Shown: in pieces, positions 8,891 to 17,376 of the stretch | How the letters are laid out: each line of letters begins with the position of its first letter | Position numbering within the stretch: position 1 is the first letter of the stretch | Program-made: the position numbers and the translations under genes | NCBI RefSeq assembly: GCF_016909575.1 | Contig: NZ_JAFBGA010000013.1 | Coordinates: forward strand, 115,739 to 179,738 | Direction of reading: 5' to 3' | Length of the DNA stretch: 64,000 nt | Source of the DNA: Streptomyces sp. HB132 | GTDB lineage: Bacteria > Actinomycetota > Actinomycetes > Streptomycetales > Streptomycetaceae | Notes under the pieces: generated by a model | The model's input: only the letters and a program-made list of their open reading frames with translations | Told to the model about the DNA's origin: nothing | Database searches by the model: none

Positions 8891-9385
8891 TCAGTGTGTG
8901 GCGCCGGTGGCCCCTGCCTCCGCCGTGTCGTCGGGCGGGGCGGCCCTCTCGGTGAGCCCAGGAAAGGCTACGCCGGTGCCGCGCCAGCGCACCGCACGCA
9001 CCGCGGCCTCCCTGAGCGCGCCCGCGGCATCCTGCCGCAGCGGCCCTCGAGCGGCCCGTACGAGATCGGAGTAGACGCCCGCGACCCTGTCCTCCAGCAC
9101 GGCGGCGAGCCGCATGGCGGTCGCCGGATCGCGTACGGCGAAGGGCAGTGCGTACGCCGCGTGCGCCGCCACCGGCGTACCGCCCAGGTCGCGGACCGTC
9201 CGTACGAGCGTGTCGCGACGGGCCCGGTGGGCGTCGCAGGCAGCCGTCGCGTCCCTGCGGCGGTCCCCCTCCAGCCGGCCGCCCAGCACCCCGTACCCGT
9301 ACACCGCGGCGTGCGCGGCACCGAGCGCGGCCTGCGCGGCGCGCAGCGTTCCGTCGGCGTCGTCCGTCGTGGCCTTCGGTGTCAT
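8891..9385 (-). CDS. DUF4439 ferritin-like domain protein
   Basis: A 164-residue, alanine-rich, all-helical protein. The opening AAQAALGAAHAAVYGYGVLGGRL and the later helices with DAHRARRD and AAVLEDRVAGVYSDLV match the DUF4439 ferritin-like domain as I know it from Streptomyces. A metal-binding role is only suggested by the family name; the full E-x-x-H pattern of ferritins is not obvious here. Its start overlaps the stop of the lipoprotein gene upstream by four bases (ATGA), which suggests that the two products work together. Confidence 0.72.
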   Translation of the reverse strand: MTPKATTDDADGTLRAAQAALGAAHAAVYGYGVLGGRLEGDRRRDATAACDAHRARRDTLVRTVRDLGGTPVAAHAAYALPFAVRDPATAMRLAAVLEDRVAGVYSDLVRAARGPLRQDAAGALREAAVRAVRWRGTGVAFPGLTERAAPPDDTAEAGATGATH

Positions 9386-9900
9386 GCCGGGGTCTCCTTG
9401 GCCAGTTCTGTCAGCAGGAACGCGTGGGCGGCGCCGGCCGCGGCGACCGAGGCCAGCAGCCTGGCCAGTTCCGGTTCGGCGGTCAGCAGGGCGGTGGCGC
9501 GGCCGTCCGCCACCCGGCGCTCCTGGGCCGCGAGGTCCTTCAGGGCCGTCCGCGCCTCGGTGGGGGCAGCCGGCGGGGTCGGTGAGGGGGAGCCGCTCGG
9601 GGCCTTCGCCGGCCCGCCCAGCGCCGTCAGGTGCTCCCGCACAGCGGCGGCCAGTGGTGCGAGCCCGGCCTCCGTCACCGGGTGGGCGGCCGCGACCTGT
9701 TCGTAGCCGGAGAGCAGCGAGGCACTGTCACGGGCGGCCGACGCCCGCAGCGCCCCCGACCGGGAGGCGGTGCGTGCGTCCGTGCCTCCAAGGGCCGTTC
9801 GCGTCTCCGGCCCGCCCCCGCAACCCGTCAGCACCGCGCCCAGAGCGAATGCCCCCGTAGCGGTGAGCGCACCCCTGCGCGTCGTCCCCGTGCGGTGCAC
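9382..9900 (-). CDS. Small secreted lipoprotein (possible Tat substrate)
   Basis: A 172-residue protein starting with TTRRGALTATGAFALGAVLTGCGGG: twin arginines, a hydrophobic stretch and an LTGC lipobox, so export by Tat and lipidation of that cysteine are likely. The mature part is helical and alanine-rich with a threonine/proline-rich segment near the middle, and has no domain I recognise. It overlaps the DUF4439 gene and is probably its extracytoplasmic partner. The 171 bases upstream separate it from the divergent rimP. Confidence 0.72.
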   Translation of the reverse strand: MHRTGTTRRGALTATGAFALGAVLTGCGGGPETRTALGGTDARTASRSGALRASAARDSASLLSGYEQVAAAHPVTEAGLAPLAAAVREHLTALGGPAKAPSGSPSPTPPAAPTEARTALKDLAAQERRVADGRATALLTAEPELARLLASVAAAGAAHAFLLTELAKETPA

Positions 9901-10071
9901 TTGTCTCCTTCAGCCTGGTTTTTGACAGTTTTTGACCTGAAGTGATCACCGAGGCTGAGCGTACCCGCGGTGGGGCGGGAGGCGGACGGCAACACCCCTG
10001 CGGACCGGATACCCTTTGACCTGACACGCGACGATCCCCACAACAGCACACGCGGCCGAGGAGTCACCCGG

Positions 10072-10569
10072 ATGAGCACCACCCAGAGCGACAGGCTGCG
10101 CGAACTGCTGGAGCCGCTCGTTGGCGCCAAGGAGCTGGACCTCGAGGAGATCGAGGTGTCCCGGGCGGGCCGCCGCCGCGTGCTGAGGGTCATCGTGGAT
10201 TCCGAGGACGGCGTGGAGCTCGACACCTGTGCCGAGCTGAGCCGCACGATCTCCGAGACGCTCGACGAGACCGACGCGATGGGCGACGACGAGTACGTCC
10301 TCGAGGTGAGCTCTCCGGGCGCCGACCGCCCGTTGACCGAGCACCGCCACTACGTACGCGCCATCGGACGGCTGGCCAAGCTGAACCTGGACGACGGCGG
10401 CGAGCTGGTGGCCCGCATCCTGGGCGTCGACGACGAGGGGCTGGATCTCGAAGTGCCGGGCGTCAAGGGCCGCAAGCCCACGGCGCGCCGTGTCGCCTTC
10501 GACGAGATCGCCAAGGCGCGCGTCGAGATCGAATTCAACCGCAAGGACAAGAAGGAAGAGGAGGCGTAG
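10072..10569 (+). CDS. rimP: Ribosome maturation factor RimP
   Basis: A 165-residue protein needed for maturation of the 30S subunit. Seen: LRVIVDSEDGVELDTCAELSRTISETLDE and YVLEVSSPGADRPLTEHRHY, the central RimP blocks, then a C-terminal beta domain ending in a lysine/glutamate-rich tail. I chose ATG 10072 because GAGGAG at 10058-10063 precedes it; an open frame extends back to 9970. It heads the nusA-infB cluster and ends 2 bases before nusA. The 171-base divergent region upstream must hold its promoter, but I see no clear consensus. Confidence 0.94.
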   Translation: MSTTQSDRLRELLEPLVGAKELDLEEIEVSRAGRRRVLRVIVDSEDGVELDTCAELSRTISETLDETDAMGDDEYVLEVSSPGADRPLTEHRHYVRAIGRLAKLNLDDGGELVARILGVDDEGLDLEVPGVKGRKPTARRVAFDEIAKARVEIEFNRKDKKEEEA

Positions 10570-10571
10570 CC

Positions 10572-11612
10572 GTGGACATCGATGTGAAGCTTCTGAAGGG
10601 CTTGGCGCAGGACAAGGAGATCCCCTTCGACGTGCTCGTCGGGGCGATCGAGTCGGCCCTCCTCATCGCGTACCACCGCACCGAGGGCAGCCACCGCCGT
10701 GCGCGCGTCGAGCTGGACGCCGCCGGTCACGTCACGGTGTGGGCGAAGGACGACCCGGCCGAGCTCGAAGAGGGCCAGGAGGCGAAGGAGTTCGACGACA
10801 CGCCCTCCGGCTTCGGCCGTATCGCCGCGACCACCGCCAAGCAGGTCATCCTGCAGCGGCTGCGCGACGCCGAGGACGACAGGACGTTCGGGGAGTACGC
10901 GGGCCACGAGGGTGACGTCGTCACCGGTCTCGTCCAGCAGGGCAAGGACCCGAAGAACGTACTGGTCGACATCGGCAAGCTGGAAGCGATCCTGCCCGTG
11001 CAGGAGCAGGTGCCGGGCGAGGAGTACACCCACGGCCTGCGGCTGCGTACGTACGTCGTGCGGGTGGCCAAGGGTGTGCGCGGTCCGTCCGTCACCCTCT
11101 CGCGTACCCACCCCAACCTGGTGAAGAAGCTCTTCGCCCTGGAGGTCCCGGAGATCGCGGACGGGTCGGTCGTCATCGAGGCCATCGCCCGCGAGGCCGG
11201 TCACCGCACCAAGATCGCCGTACGTTCCACCCGGGCCGGCCTGAACCCGAAGGGTGCCTGCATCGGCCCGATGGGCAGCCGTGTGCGCAATGTCATGGCC
11301 GAGCTGCACGGCGAGAAGATCGACATCGTGGACTGGTCGGACGACCCCGCGGAGATGGTCGCCAACGCGCTGTCCCCCGCGCGGGTGAGCAAGGTCGAGG
11401 TCGTGGACCTCGGCACGCGCTCCGCCAGGGTGACCGTGCCCGACTACCAGCTGTCGCTGGCGATCGGCAAGGAGGGGCAGAACGCCCGCCTGGCCGCGCG
11501 GCTCACGGGCTGGCGCATCGACATCCGTCCCGACACCGAGACCGAGGCCGAGCGCGACGTCGCCGACCGTGAGCGCGCCGAGCGCGCCCGGGAGCGTTCC
11601 GAGCGCGGCTGA
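10572..11612 (+). CDS. nusA: Transcription termination/antitermination factor NusA
   Basis: A 346-residue RNA-polymerase-binding protein that modulates pausing, termination and antitermination. Seen: N-terminal polymerase-binding region (KEIPFDVLVGAIESALLIAYHR), an S1 segment around VTGLVQQGKDPKNVLVDIGKLEAILP, and the KH region with GACIGPMGSRVRNVMAELHGEKIDIV and LAIGKEGQNARLAARLTG. It lacks the C-terminal acidic repeats of proteobacterial NusA and ends in an Arg/Glu-rich tail. The GTG start follows GAGGAGG at 10557-10563. It is followed by an unusually perfect hairpin before ylxR. Confidence 0.96.
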   Translation: MDIDVKLLKGLAQDKEIPFDVLVGAIESALLIAYHRTEGSHRRARVELDAAGHVTVWAKDDPAELEEGQEAKEFDDTPSGFGRIAATTAKQVILQRLRDAEDDRTFGEYAGHEGDVVTGLVQQGKDPKNVLVDIGKLEAILPVQEQVPGEEYTHGLRLRTYVVRVAKGVRGPSVTLSRTHPNLVKKLFALEVPEIADGSVVIEAIAREAGHRTKIAVRSTRAGLNPKGACIGPMGSRVRNVMAELHGEKIDIVDWSDDPAEMVANALSPARVSKVEVVDLGTRSARVTVPDYQLSLAIGKEGQNARLAARLTGWRIDIRPDTETEAERDVADRERAERARERSERG

Positions 11613-11620
11613 CCCGACCA

Positions 11621-11666
11621 CGCACTGCCTCCGGAGCCGCTCAAGGGCGGCTCCGGAGGCAGTGCG
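11621..11666 (+). terminator. 20-bp perfect hairpin between nusA and ylxR
   Basis: Bases 11621-11640 pair without mismatch with 11647-11666 around a 6-base loop, starting 8 bases after the nusA stop. There is no U-run. It could end some transcripts after nusA or be a processing or attenuation element inside the operon. Confidence 0.75.
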
Positions 11667-11764
11667 ACGGAATAGATCGAGGCGCTGTGCCGCTGAGATC
11701 ACGACAACATCCGTTCGATTCTTGCCCCAAAGGGGTGAGGTCGGTGCGGGGAGGTAGACTTAGC

Positions 11765-12043
11765 GTGTCTGGCCGGACGCACGCCCGCGTTTGCCCCGAG
11801 CGAACCTGTGTGGGATGCCGGGAGCGAGCGGCCAAGAGCGAGCTGCTGCGCATCGTGGTGGACGGGGTTGAGGTTGTCCCTGATCCACGCGGTACGCTGC
11901 CCGGCCGGGGTGCGTATGTGCACCCGGCCTCTGTCTGTCTCGACCTGGCGGTTCGCCGCCGGGCATTCCCCCGGGCCTTCAAGGCCAAGGGGCCGTTCGA
12001 TTCCGCGGCACTGCAGCGGTTCGTCGAACGGGTGACACCGTAG
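11765..12043 (+). CDS. ylxR: YlxR/RnpM family RNA-binding protein
   Basis: A 92-residue basic protein with the family signature CPERTCVGCRERAAKSELLRIV, then DPRGTLPGRGAYVH and a C-terminal RAFPRAFK. Members sit between nusA and infB in many bacteria; in Bacillus subtilis the protein (RnpM) binds RNase P RNA. GTG 11765 is preceded by GGGAGG at 11751-11756; the open frame extends upstream to 11687, but those residues do not resemble the family. The order nusA-ylxR-infB is the conserved one. Confidence 0.9.
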   Translation: MSGRTHARVCPERTCVGCRERAAKSELLRIVVDGVEVVPDPRGTLPGRGAYVHPASVCLDLAVRRRAFPRAFKAKGPFDSAALQRFVERVTP

Positions 12044-12108
12044 GAAAGTGAACGGCACGGGTCCCCGTGCGGTCAGGTACCTCGCGAGTTGGAAGTAGGT
12101 CGAGATTG

Positions 12109-12153
12109 CGATGAGCACTCGATGAGTACGCGATGAGTACGCCCATGAAGTAG
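12109..12153 (+). promoter_or_regulatory. infB leader: three overlapping mini-ORFs on an 11-bp tandem repeat
   Basis: Three near-identical 11-base units (12109-12119, 12120-12130, 12131-12141; core CGATGAGTACG) create three tiny reading frames: ATG 12111 encodes MSTR, ATG 12122 encodes MSTR, and ATG 12133 encodes MSTPMK, ending TAG at 12151-12153. Each stop overlaps the next start as ATGA. A short hairpin (GGTCCGG with CCGGACC) and the infB ribosome-binding site follow. Whether they are translated is unknown. GGAAG at 12091 is the nearest possible ribosome-binding site and is rather far from the first ATG. Confidence 0.5.
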
Positions 12154-12191
12154 CGACGGTCCGGCGGTAACCCGGACCTAAAAGGAGCGAA

Positions 12192-15100
12192 GTGGCTAAG
12201 GTCCGGGTATACGAGCTCGCCAAGGAGTTCGGCGTAGAGAGCAAGGTCGTCATGGCCAAGCTCCAAGAACTCGGTGAGTTCGTCCGTTCGGCGTCCTCGA
12301 CGATCGAGGCGCCGGTTGTACGCAAATTGACTGACGCACTGCAGGGTCCCGGCGGCAACGCCGGCAAGTCCGCTGCGAAGCCTGGCGCGCCCCGCAAGGC
12401 CGCCCCCGCGAAGCCCGCTGCGCCGTCTCCGGCCGCCGCGGCACGTCCCGCTGCCCCGAAGCCCGGCGCCCCGGCTCCCAAGCCGGCCGCCGCGGAGACC
12501 CCGGCGAGCAGCACCCCTTCGGCGCCCTCCGCGCCGTCGGCGGGTCCCCGTCCGGGCCCCAAGCCCGCGCCGAAGCCGGCCCCGGTGACTCCGGTCCCCG
12601 CCGCCGAGTTCTCGGCACCGGCTCCGGCCCAGCCGGCCGCCCCCCAGCAGCCCCAGGCCCCGCGTCCCGCGGGCGCCACCCCGGGCCCCCGCCCCGCCCG
12701 TCCGGCTCCGGCCGGCGGTCAGCGCGACGGCGGCCGTGGTGGCGAGCGTGACGGCGGCCGTGGCGGCGAGCGCGGCGGAGACCGTCCCGCACGTCCCGCC
12801 GGCCAGGGCGCACCCCGCCCCGGTGGCGCGCGTCCGGCCGGACCCCGTCCGGGCAACAACCCCTTCACCTCCGGCGGTTCCACCGGCATGGCGCGCCCCC
12901 AGGCGCCCCGTCCCGGCGGTGCCCCGCGCCCCGGCGGCGGTCAGGAGCGCCCCGGCGCCCCGCGTCCGCAGGGTGGCCCCGGCGGCGCCCCGCGTCCGCA
13001 GGGCCAGGGTCAGGGCGGCGCACGTCCGTCCCCGGGCGGCATGCCCCGTCCGCAGGCTCCCCGTCCGGGCGGTGCCCCCTCGGGTAACCGTCCGAACCCC
13101 GGCATGATGCCGCAGCGTCCCGCTGCGGGCCCGCGTCCCGGCGGTGGCCCCGGCGGCGGCCGTGGTCCCGGTGGCGGCGGCGGTCGTCCCGGTGGCGGCG
13201 GCGGTCGTCCCGGTGGCGGTGGCTTCGCAGGCCGTCCGGCCGGTCCCGGTGGCGGCGGTGGCGGCTTCGCGGGCCGTCCCGGTGGTCCCGGTGGCGGTGG
13301 CGGCGCAGGCCGTCCCGGTGGTGGCGGTGGCTTCGGCGGCCGTCCCGGCTTCGGTGGACGTCCCGGCGGCCCGGGTGCCCGTGGTGGCACGCAGGGTGCG
13401 TTCGGCCGTCCCGGTGGTCCCGCGCGTCGTGGCCGCAAGTCGAAGCGTCAGAGGCGCCAGGAGTACGAGGCCATGCAGGCCCCGTCGGTGGGCGGCGTCA
13501 TGCTGCCTCGCGGCAACGGGCAGGCTGTCCGGCTGTCGCGCGGCGCGTCCCTGACCGACTTCGCGGAGAAGATCAACGCCAACCCGGCGTCGCTCGTCGC
13601 CGTGATGATGAACCTCGGCGAAATGGTCACCGCCACGCAGTCCGTCTCCGACGAGACGCTGAAGCTCCTCGCGGACGAGATGAACTACGTCCTCGAGATC
13701 GTCAGCCCGGAGGAGGAGGACCGCGAGCTGCTCGAGTCCTTCGACATCGAGTTCGGTGAGGACGAGGGCGGCGAAGAGGCCCTGGTCTCCCGTCCGCCGG
13801 TCGTGACCGTCATGGGTCACGTCGACCACGGTAAGACCCGGCTGCTGGACGCGATCCGCAAGACGAACGTCGTCGCGGGCGAGGCCGGCGGTATCACGCA
13901 GCACATCGGTGCCTACCAGGTCTCCTCCGAGGTCAACGGCGAGGACCGGAAGATCACCTTCATCGACACCCCGGGTCACGAGGCGTTCACCGCCATGCGT
14001 GCCCGTGGTGCGAAGTCGACCGACATCGCGATCCTCGTGGTGGCGGCCAACGACGGTGTGATGCCCCAGACGATCGAGGCGCTGAACCACGCCAAGGCGG
14101 CCGAGGTGCCGATCGTGGTCGCGGTCAACAAGATCGACGTCGAGGGTGCCGACCCGACCAAGGTGCGCGGTCAGCTCACCGAGTTCGGTCTGGTGGCCGA
14201 GGAGTACGGCGGCGACACGATGTTCGTCGACATCTCCGCCAAGCAGAGCCTCAACATCGAGGCACTGCTGGAGGCCGTCGTCCTCACCGCCGACGCCTCG
14301 CTCGACCTGCGGGCCAACCCGGAGCAGGACGCGCAGGGTATTGCGATCGAGTCCCACCTCGACCGCGGTCGAGGTGCCGTCTCGACCGTCCTGGTCCAGC
14401 GCGGAACGCTGCGCATCGGTGACACGGTGGTCGTGGGCGACGCGTACGGCCGTGTCCGGGCGATGCTCGACGACAGCGGTCAGAACGTCCAGGAAGCGGG
14501 TCCCTCGACCCCCGTCCTGGTGCTCGGTCTCACCAACGTCCCGGGCGCCGGCGACAACCTCCTGGTGGTCGACGAGGACCGTACGGCCCGTCAGATCGCC
14601 GAGAAGCGTGCCGCCCGTGAGCGCAACGCCAACTTCGCCCGCAAGGGCGTCCGGTTCTCCCTGGAGAACCTGGACGAGGCGCTCAAGGCCGGTCTGGTCC
14701 AGGAGCTCAACCTCATCATCAAGGGCGACGCGTCCGGTTCGGTGGAGGCTCTCGAGTCCTCGCTGCTCCAGCTCGACGTCGGTGAAGAGGTCGACATCCG
14801 GATCCTGCACCGCGGTGTGGGTGCGGTCACCGAGTCGGACATCAACCTGGCGACCGGCTCCGACGCCATCGTGATCGGCTTCAACGTGCGCGCCGCGGGG
14901 CGTGCCGAGCAGATGGCCGAGCGCGAGGGCGTGGACGTCCGGTACTACTCGGTCATCTACCAGGCGATCGAAGAGATCGAAGCGGCCCTCAAGGGCCTGC
15001 TCAAGCCGGAGTACGAAGAGGTCGAGCTCGGCACGGCGGAGATCCGCGAGATCTTCCGCTCGTCCAAGCTGGGCAACATCGCCGGTGTGCTGGTCCGCTC

Positions 15101-15314
15101 CGGCGAGGTCAAGCGCAACACCAAGGCGCGCCTGCTGCGCGATGGCAAGGTCATCGCGGAGAACCTCAACATCTCCGGTCTGCGCCGCTTCAAGGACGAC
15201 GTCACCGAGATCCGCGAAGGCTACGAGGGTGGTATCAACCTCGGAAACTTCAACGACATCAAGATCGACGACGTCATCGCGACGTACGAGATGCGCGAGA
15301 AGCCGCGAGGCTGA
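12192..15314 (+). CDS. infB: Translation initiation factor IF-2
   Basis: GTPase that delivers initiator tRNA to the 30S subunit. The 1040 residues comprise an N-terminal helical IF2N domain (VRVYELAKEFGVESK), a very long Ala/Pro-rich then Gly/Arg/Pro-rich linker (about residues 60-415), a second IF2N-like domain, the G domain from about residue 535 (GHVDHGKT, DTPGHEAF, NKID) and the C-terminal beta-barrel domains. GTG 12192 follows AAAAGGAG. The linker is longer and more glycine-rich than in most bacteria but is typical of high-GC actinobacteria. It sits in the canonical nusA-ylxR-infB-ylxP-rbfA-truB order. Confidence 0.97.
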   Translation: MAKVRVYELAKEFGVESKVVMAKLQELGEFVRSASSTIEAPVVRKLTDALQGPGGNAGKSAAKPGAPRKAAPAKPAAPSPAAAARPAAPKPGAPAPKPAAAETPASSTPSAPSAPSAGPRPGPKPAPKPAPVTPVPAAEFSAPAPAQPAAPQQPQAPRPAGATPGPRPARPAPAGGQRDGGRGGERDGGRGGERGGDRPARPAGQGAPRPGGARPAGPRPGNNPFTSGGSTGMARPQAPRPGGAPRPGGGQERPGAPRPQGGPGGAPRPQGQGQGGARPSPGGMPRPQAPRPGGAPSGNRPNPGMMPQRPAAGPRPGGGPGGGRGPGGGGGRPGGGGGRPGGGGFAGRPAGPGGGGGGFAGRPGGPGGGGGAGRPGGGGGFGGRPGFGGRPGGPGARGGTQGAFGRPGGPARRGRKSKRQRRQEYEAMQAPSVGGVMLPRGNGQAVRLSRGASLTDFAEKINANPASLVAVMMNLGEMVTATQSVSDETLKLLADEMNYVLEIVSPEEEDRELLESFDIEFGEDEGGEEALVSRPPVVTVMGHVDHGKTRLLDAIRKTNVVAGEAGGITQHIGAYQVSSEVNGEDRKITFIDTPGHEAFTAMRARGAKSTDIAILVVAANDGVMPQTIEALNHAKAAEVPIVVAVNKIDVEGADPTKVRGQLTEFGLVAEEYGGDTMFVDISAKQSLNIEALLEAVVLTADASLDLRANPEQDAQGIAIESHLDRGRGAVSTVLVQRGTLRIGDTVVVGDAYGRVRAMLDDSGQNVQEAGPSTPVLVLGLTNVPGAGDNLLVVDEDRTARQIAEKRAARERNANFARKGVRFSLENLDEALKAGLVQELNLIIKGDASGSVEALESSLLQLDVGEEVDIRILHRGVGAVTESDINLATGSDAIVIGFNVRAAGRAEQMAEREGVDVRYYSVIYQAIEEIEAALKGLLKPEYEEVELGTAEIREIFRSSKLGNIAGVLVRSGEVKRNTKARLLRDGKVIAENLNISGLRRFKDDVTEIREGYEGGINLGNFNDIKIDDVIATYEMREKPRG
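13141..13420 (+). repeat. Low-complexity Gly/Arg/Pro repeats inside infB
   Basis: Short imperfect tandem units reading GGCGGTCGTCCCGGTGGC and variants encode GRPGGGG-type repeats in the IF-2 linker. They lie in frame and are bounded by normal coding sequence, so they are part of the gene rather than a separate repeat array. Confidence 0.85.
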
Positions 15315-15354
15315 TCAACGGGGAACCCAGGGGGAGACCCCCGGGTTCCGTGCA

Positions 15355-15403
15355 CGGTCGGGGCCGGTCGACGGGTCGTATTTCCGTCGATCGGCCCCGG
15401 CCG
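15355..15403 (+). terminator. Long hairpin between infB and ylxP
   Basis: Bases 15355-15374 pair with 15384-15403 over 20 positions, two of them G-U, around a 9-base loop. A smaller stem with one bulged A (GGAACCC-A-GGGGG with CCCCCGGGTTCC) precedes it just after the infB stop. Together they probably reduce read-through into ylxP-rbfA-truB. Confidence 0.7.
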
Positions 15404-15479
15404 TTCCGTGTACGGTTCGGGTGTCCCCGCCAAGCGATGGCGGGGCACGACCCCGAACCGGCGGGACATCCGGACTTAC

Positions 15480-15776
15480 ATGTATGTGGGGACTCTGTCC
15501 TTCGATCTGCTCCTCGGCGACGTACGGTCGCTGAAGGAGAAACGCTCGGTCGTCCGCCCGATCGTCGCCGAGCTCCACCGCAGGTTCGCGGTGAGTGTCG
15601 CGGAGACGGGCGACCAGGACCTCTACCGCAGGGCCGAGATCGGCCTCGCCGTGGTCTCCGGGGACACCGGGCACCTCACAGACGTACTCGACCGGTGCGA
15701 ACGCATGATCGCGGGCCGGCCGGAAGTGGAGCTGCTGTCCGTACGACGGCGGCTGCACAGCGACGAAGACGATTGA
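15480..15776 (+). CDS. DUF503 (YlxP-like) protein
   Basis: A 98-residue protein opening MYVGTLSFDLLLGDVRSLKEKR and continuing with VRPIVAELHRRFAVSVAETG, a clear match to the DUF503 family, which accompanies infB and rbfA in many genomes. Its molecular function is not known to me; a ribosome-related role is guessed from context. The start was chosen because the family begins at this methionine; the frame is open back to 15408. No strong ribosome-binding site is visible. rbfA starts 25 bases later. Confidence 0.85.
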   Translation: MYVGTLSFDLLLGDVRSLKEKRSVVRPIVAELHRRFAVSVAETGDQDLYRRAEIGLAVVSGDTGHLTDVLDRCERMIAGRPEVELLSVRRRLHSDEDD

Positions 15777-15801
15777 GCACGTTCAGATAGGAGACGGACC
15801 A

Positions 15802-16263
15802 GTGGCCGACAACGCGCGGGCAAAGAAGCTGGCGGACCTCATCCAGGTGGTGGTCGCCGAGAAACTGCAGCGCGGTATCAAGGACCCGCGTCTGGGCACG
15901 CACGTGACCATCACGGACACCCGTGTCACCGGCGATCTGCGGGAGGCCACGGTCTTCTACACGGTCTACGGCGACGACGAGGAGCGGGCCAGCGCGGCCG
16001 CCGGACTGGAGAGCGCCAAGGGCATCCTCCGCTCGGCGGTCGGTGCCGCGGCGGGGACGAAGTTCACCCCCACCCTGGCCTTCGTGGCCGACGCCCTGCC
16101 GGACAACGCCAAGGCGATCGAGGACCTGCTCGACCGGGCACGGGCCTCGGACGCCAAGGTCCGCGAGGCATCCTCCGGTGCCACGTACGCCGGTGGCGCG
16201 GACCCGTACCGCAAGCCTGAGGACGAGTCCGACGAGAACGACGGGGACTCGCCTTCCGCATGA
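15802..16263 (+). CDS. rbfA: 30S ribosome-binding factor A
   Basis: A 153-residue KH-type protein that binds 16S rRNA precursor during 30S maturation and cold adaptation. Seen: RAKKLADLIQVVVAEKLQRGIKDPRLG at the N-terminus, VTITDTRVTGDLREATVFYTVYGD in the middle, and a disordered acidic tail. The GTG start follows AGGAGACGG. Its stop overlaps the truB start (ATGA), so the two are coupled. Confidence 0.95.
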   Translation: MADNARAKKLADLIQVVVAEKLQRGIKDPRLGTHVTITDTRVTGDLREATVFYTVYGDDEERASAAAGLESAKGILRSAVGAAAGTKFTPTLAFVADALPDNAKAIEDLLDRARASDAKVREASSGATYAGGADPYRKPEDESDENDGDSPSA

Positions 16264-17165
16264 CGCAGAACAAGCAGGACAGGACGCCGGACGGCCTCGT
16301 CATCGTCGACAAGCCGTCCGGCTTCACTTCGCACGACGTCGTGGCCAAGATGCGCGGTATCGCCCGCACACGGCGGGTCGGCCACGCCGGCACGCTGGAC
16401 CCCATGGCCACCGGAGTCCTCGTGCTCGGTGTCGAGAGGGCGACCAAGCTGCTGGGCCACCTCGCGCTCACCGAGAAGGAGTACCTGGGGACGATCCGGC
16501 TCGGCCAGGACACCGTCACCGATGACGCGGAGGGCGAGATCATCTCGTCCACCGACGCCTCGGGGGTGACCCGCGAGGGCATCGACGCGGGGGTCGCCGC
16601 TCTGACCGGCGCGATCATGCAGGTGCCGTCCAAGGTCAGCGCCATCAAGATCGACGGCAAGCGGTCCTACGCGCGGGTGCGCGGCGGCGAGGAGTTCGAG
16701 ATCCCGGCCCGGCCGGTGACCATCTCGTCCTTCCGGGTCTACGACGTGCGCGAGGGAGTCGCGGAGGACGGTACCCCGGTCGTCGACCTGGTCGTCTCCG
16801 TCGTGTGCTCCTCGGGTACGTACATCCGTGCCCTGGCCCGCGACCTCGGCGCCGGGCTCGGCGTCGGCGGGCACCTGACCGCGCTGCGGCGCACCCGCGT
16901 CGGACCCTACGGCCTCGACGCGGCGCGCACGCTCGACCGGCACCAGCAGGAGCTGACCGTGATGCCGGTGGCCGAAGCGGCCGCCTCGGCCTTCCCACGC
17001 TGGGACGTGGACGAGAAGCGCGCCAAGCTGCTGCTCAACGGCGTACGGCTGGACATGCCGTCGTATCCGCCGGGACCGGTCGGGGTCTTCGGGCCCGACG
17101 GGGCGTTCCTGGTGCTCGTCGAGGAGCAGAAGGGCAAGGCCAAGAGCCTCGCCGTCTTCGCCTGA
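16260..17165 (+). CDS. truB: tRNA pseudouridine-55 synthase TruB
   Basis: A 301-residue enzyme that isomerises U55 in the T-loop of tRNAs. Seen: DGLVIVDKPSGFTSHDVV, the catalytic block RRVGHAGTLDPMATGVL with the essential Asp, QVPSKVSAIKIDGKRSYARVR, and SGTYIRALARDLGAGLG. It begins inside the rbfA stop codon. A hairpin follows and then the large NTPase gene, so the translation cluster seems to end here. Confidence 0.96.
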   Translation: MTQNKQDRTPDGLVIVDKPSGFTSHDVVAKMRGIARTRRVGHAGTLDPMATGVLVLGVERATKLLGHLALTEKEYLGTIRLGQDTVTDDAEGEIISSTDASGVTREGIDAGVAALTGAIMQVPSKVSAIKIDGKRSYARVRGGEEFEIPARPVTISSFRVYDVREGVAEDGTPVVDLVVSVVCSSGTYIRALARDLGAGLGVGGHLTALRRTRVGPYGLDAARTLDRHQQELTVMPVAEAAASAFPRWDVDEKRAKLLLNGVRLDMPSYPPGPVGVFGPDGAFLVLVEEQKGKAKSLAVFA

Positions 17166-17192
17166 CGCGTCGCCCCATGGGTTCGACCCTTC

Positions 17193-17230
17193 GTGGAGCG
17201 GGCACGCCCCCGTGCGTGTGCCCGCTCCAC
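17193..17230 (+). terminator. Hairpin terminator after truB
   Basis: A perfect 13-base-pair stem (GTGGAGCGGGCAC at 17193-17205 with 17218-17230) lies 27 bases after the truB stop. It separates the truB transcript from the large gene at 17377. Confidence 0.75.
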
Positions 17231-17376
17231 GGTCCCCCTCCGAGGACCATTCCTGTCCAGGAAGAACCCGCCGATTCACCCCAATGGGCGGCGCTCGGAG
17301 TGACTGAGGGGTGCGAGGGGGGCGCTTTCGTCCCGTGGGTTTCCGGTGCCGATCATCTTGGATCTACCGTCGGAGC

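Noticed and set aside
13141..13420. Regular short repeats that at first resemble a CRISPR or minisatellite.
   Set aside because: They are in frame with infB, encode a GRPGGGG-type linker, and have no spacer-repeat periodicity.
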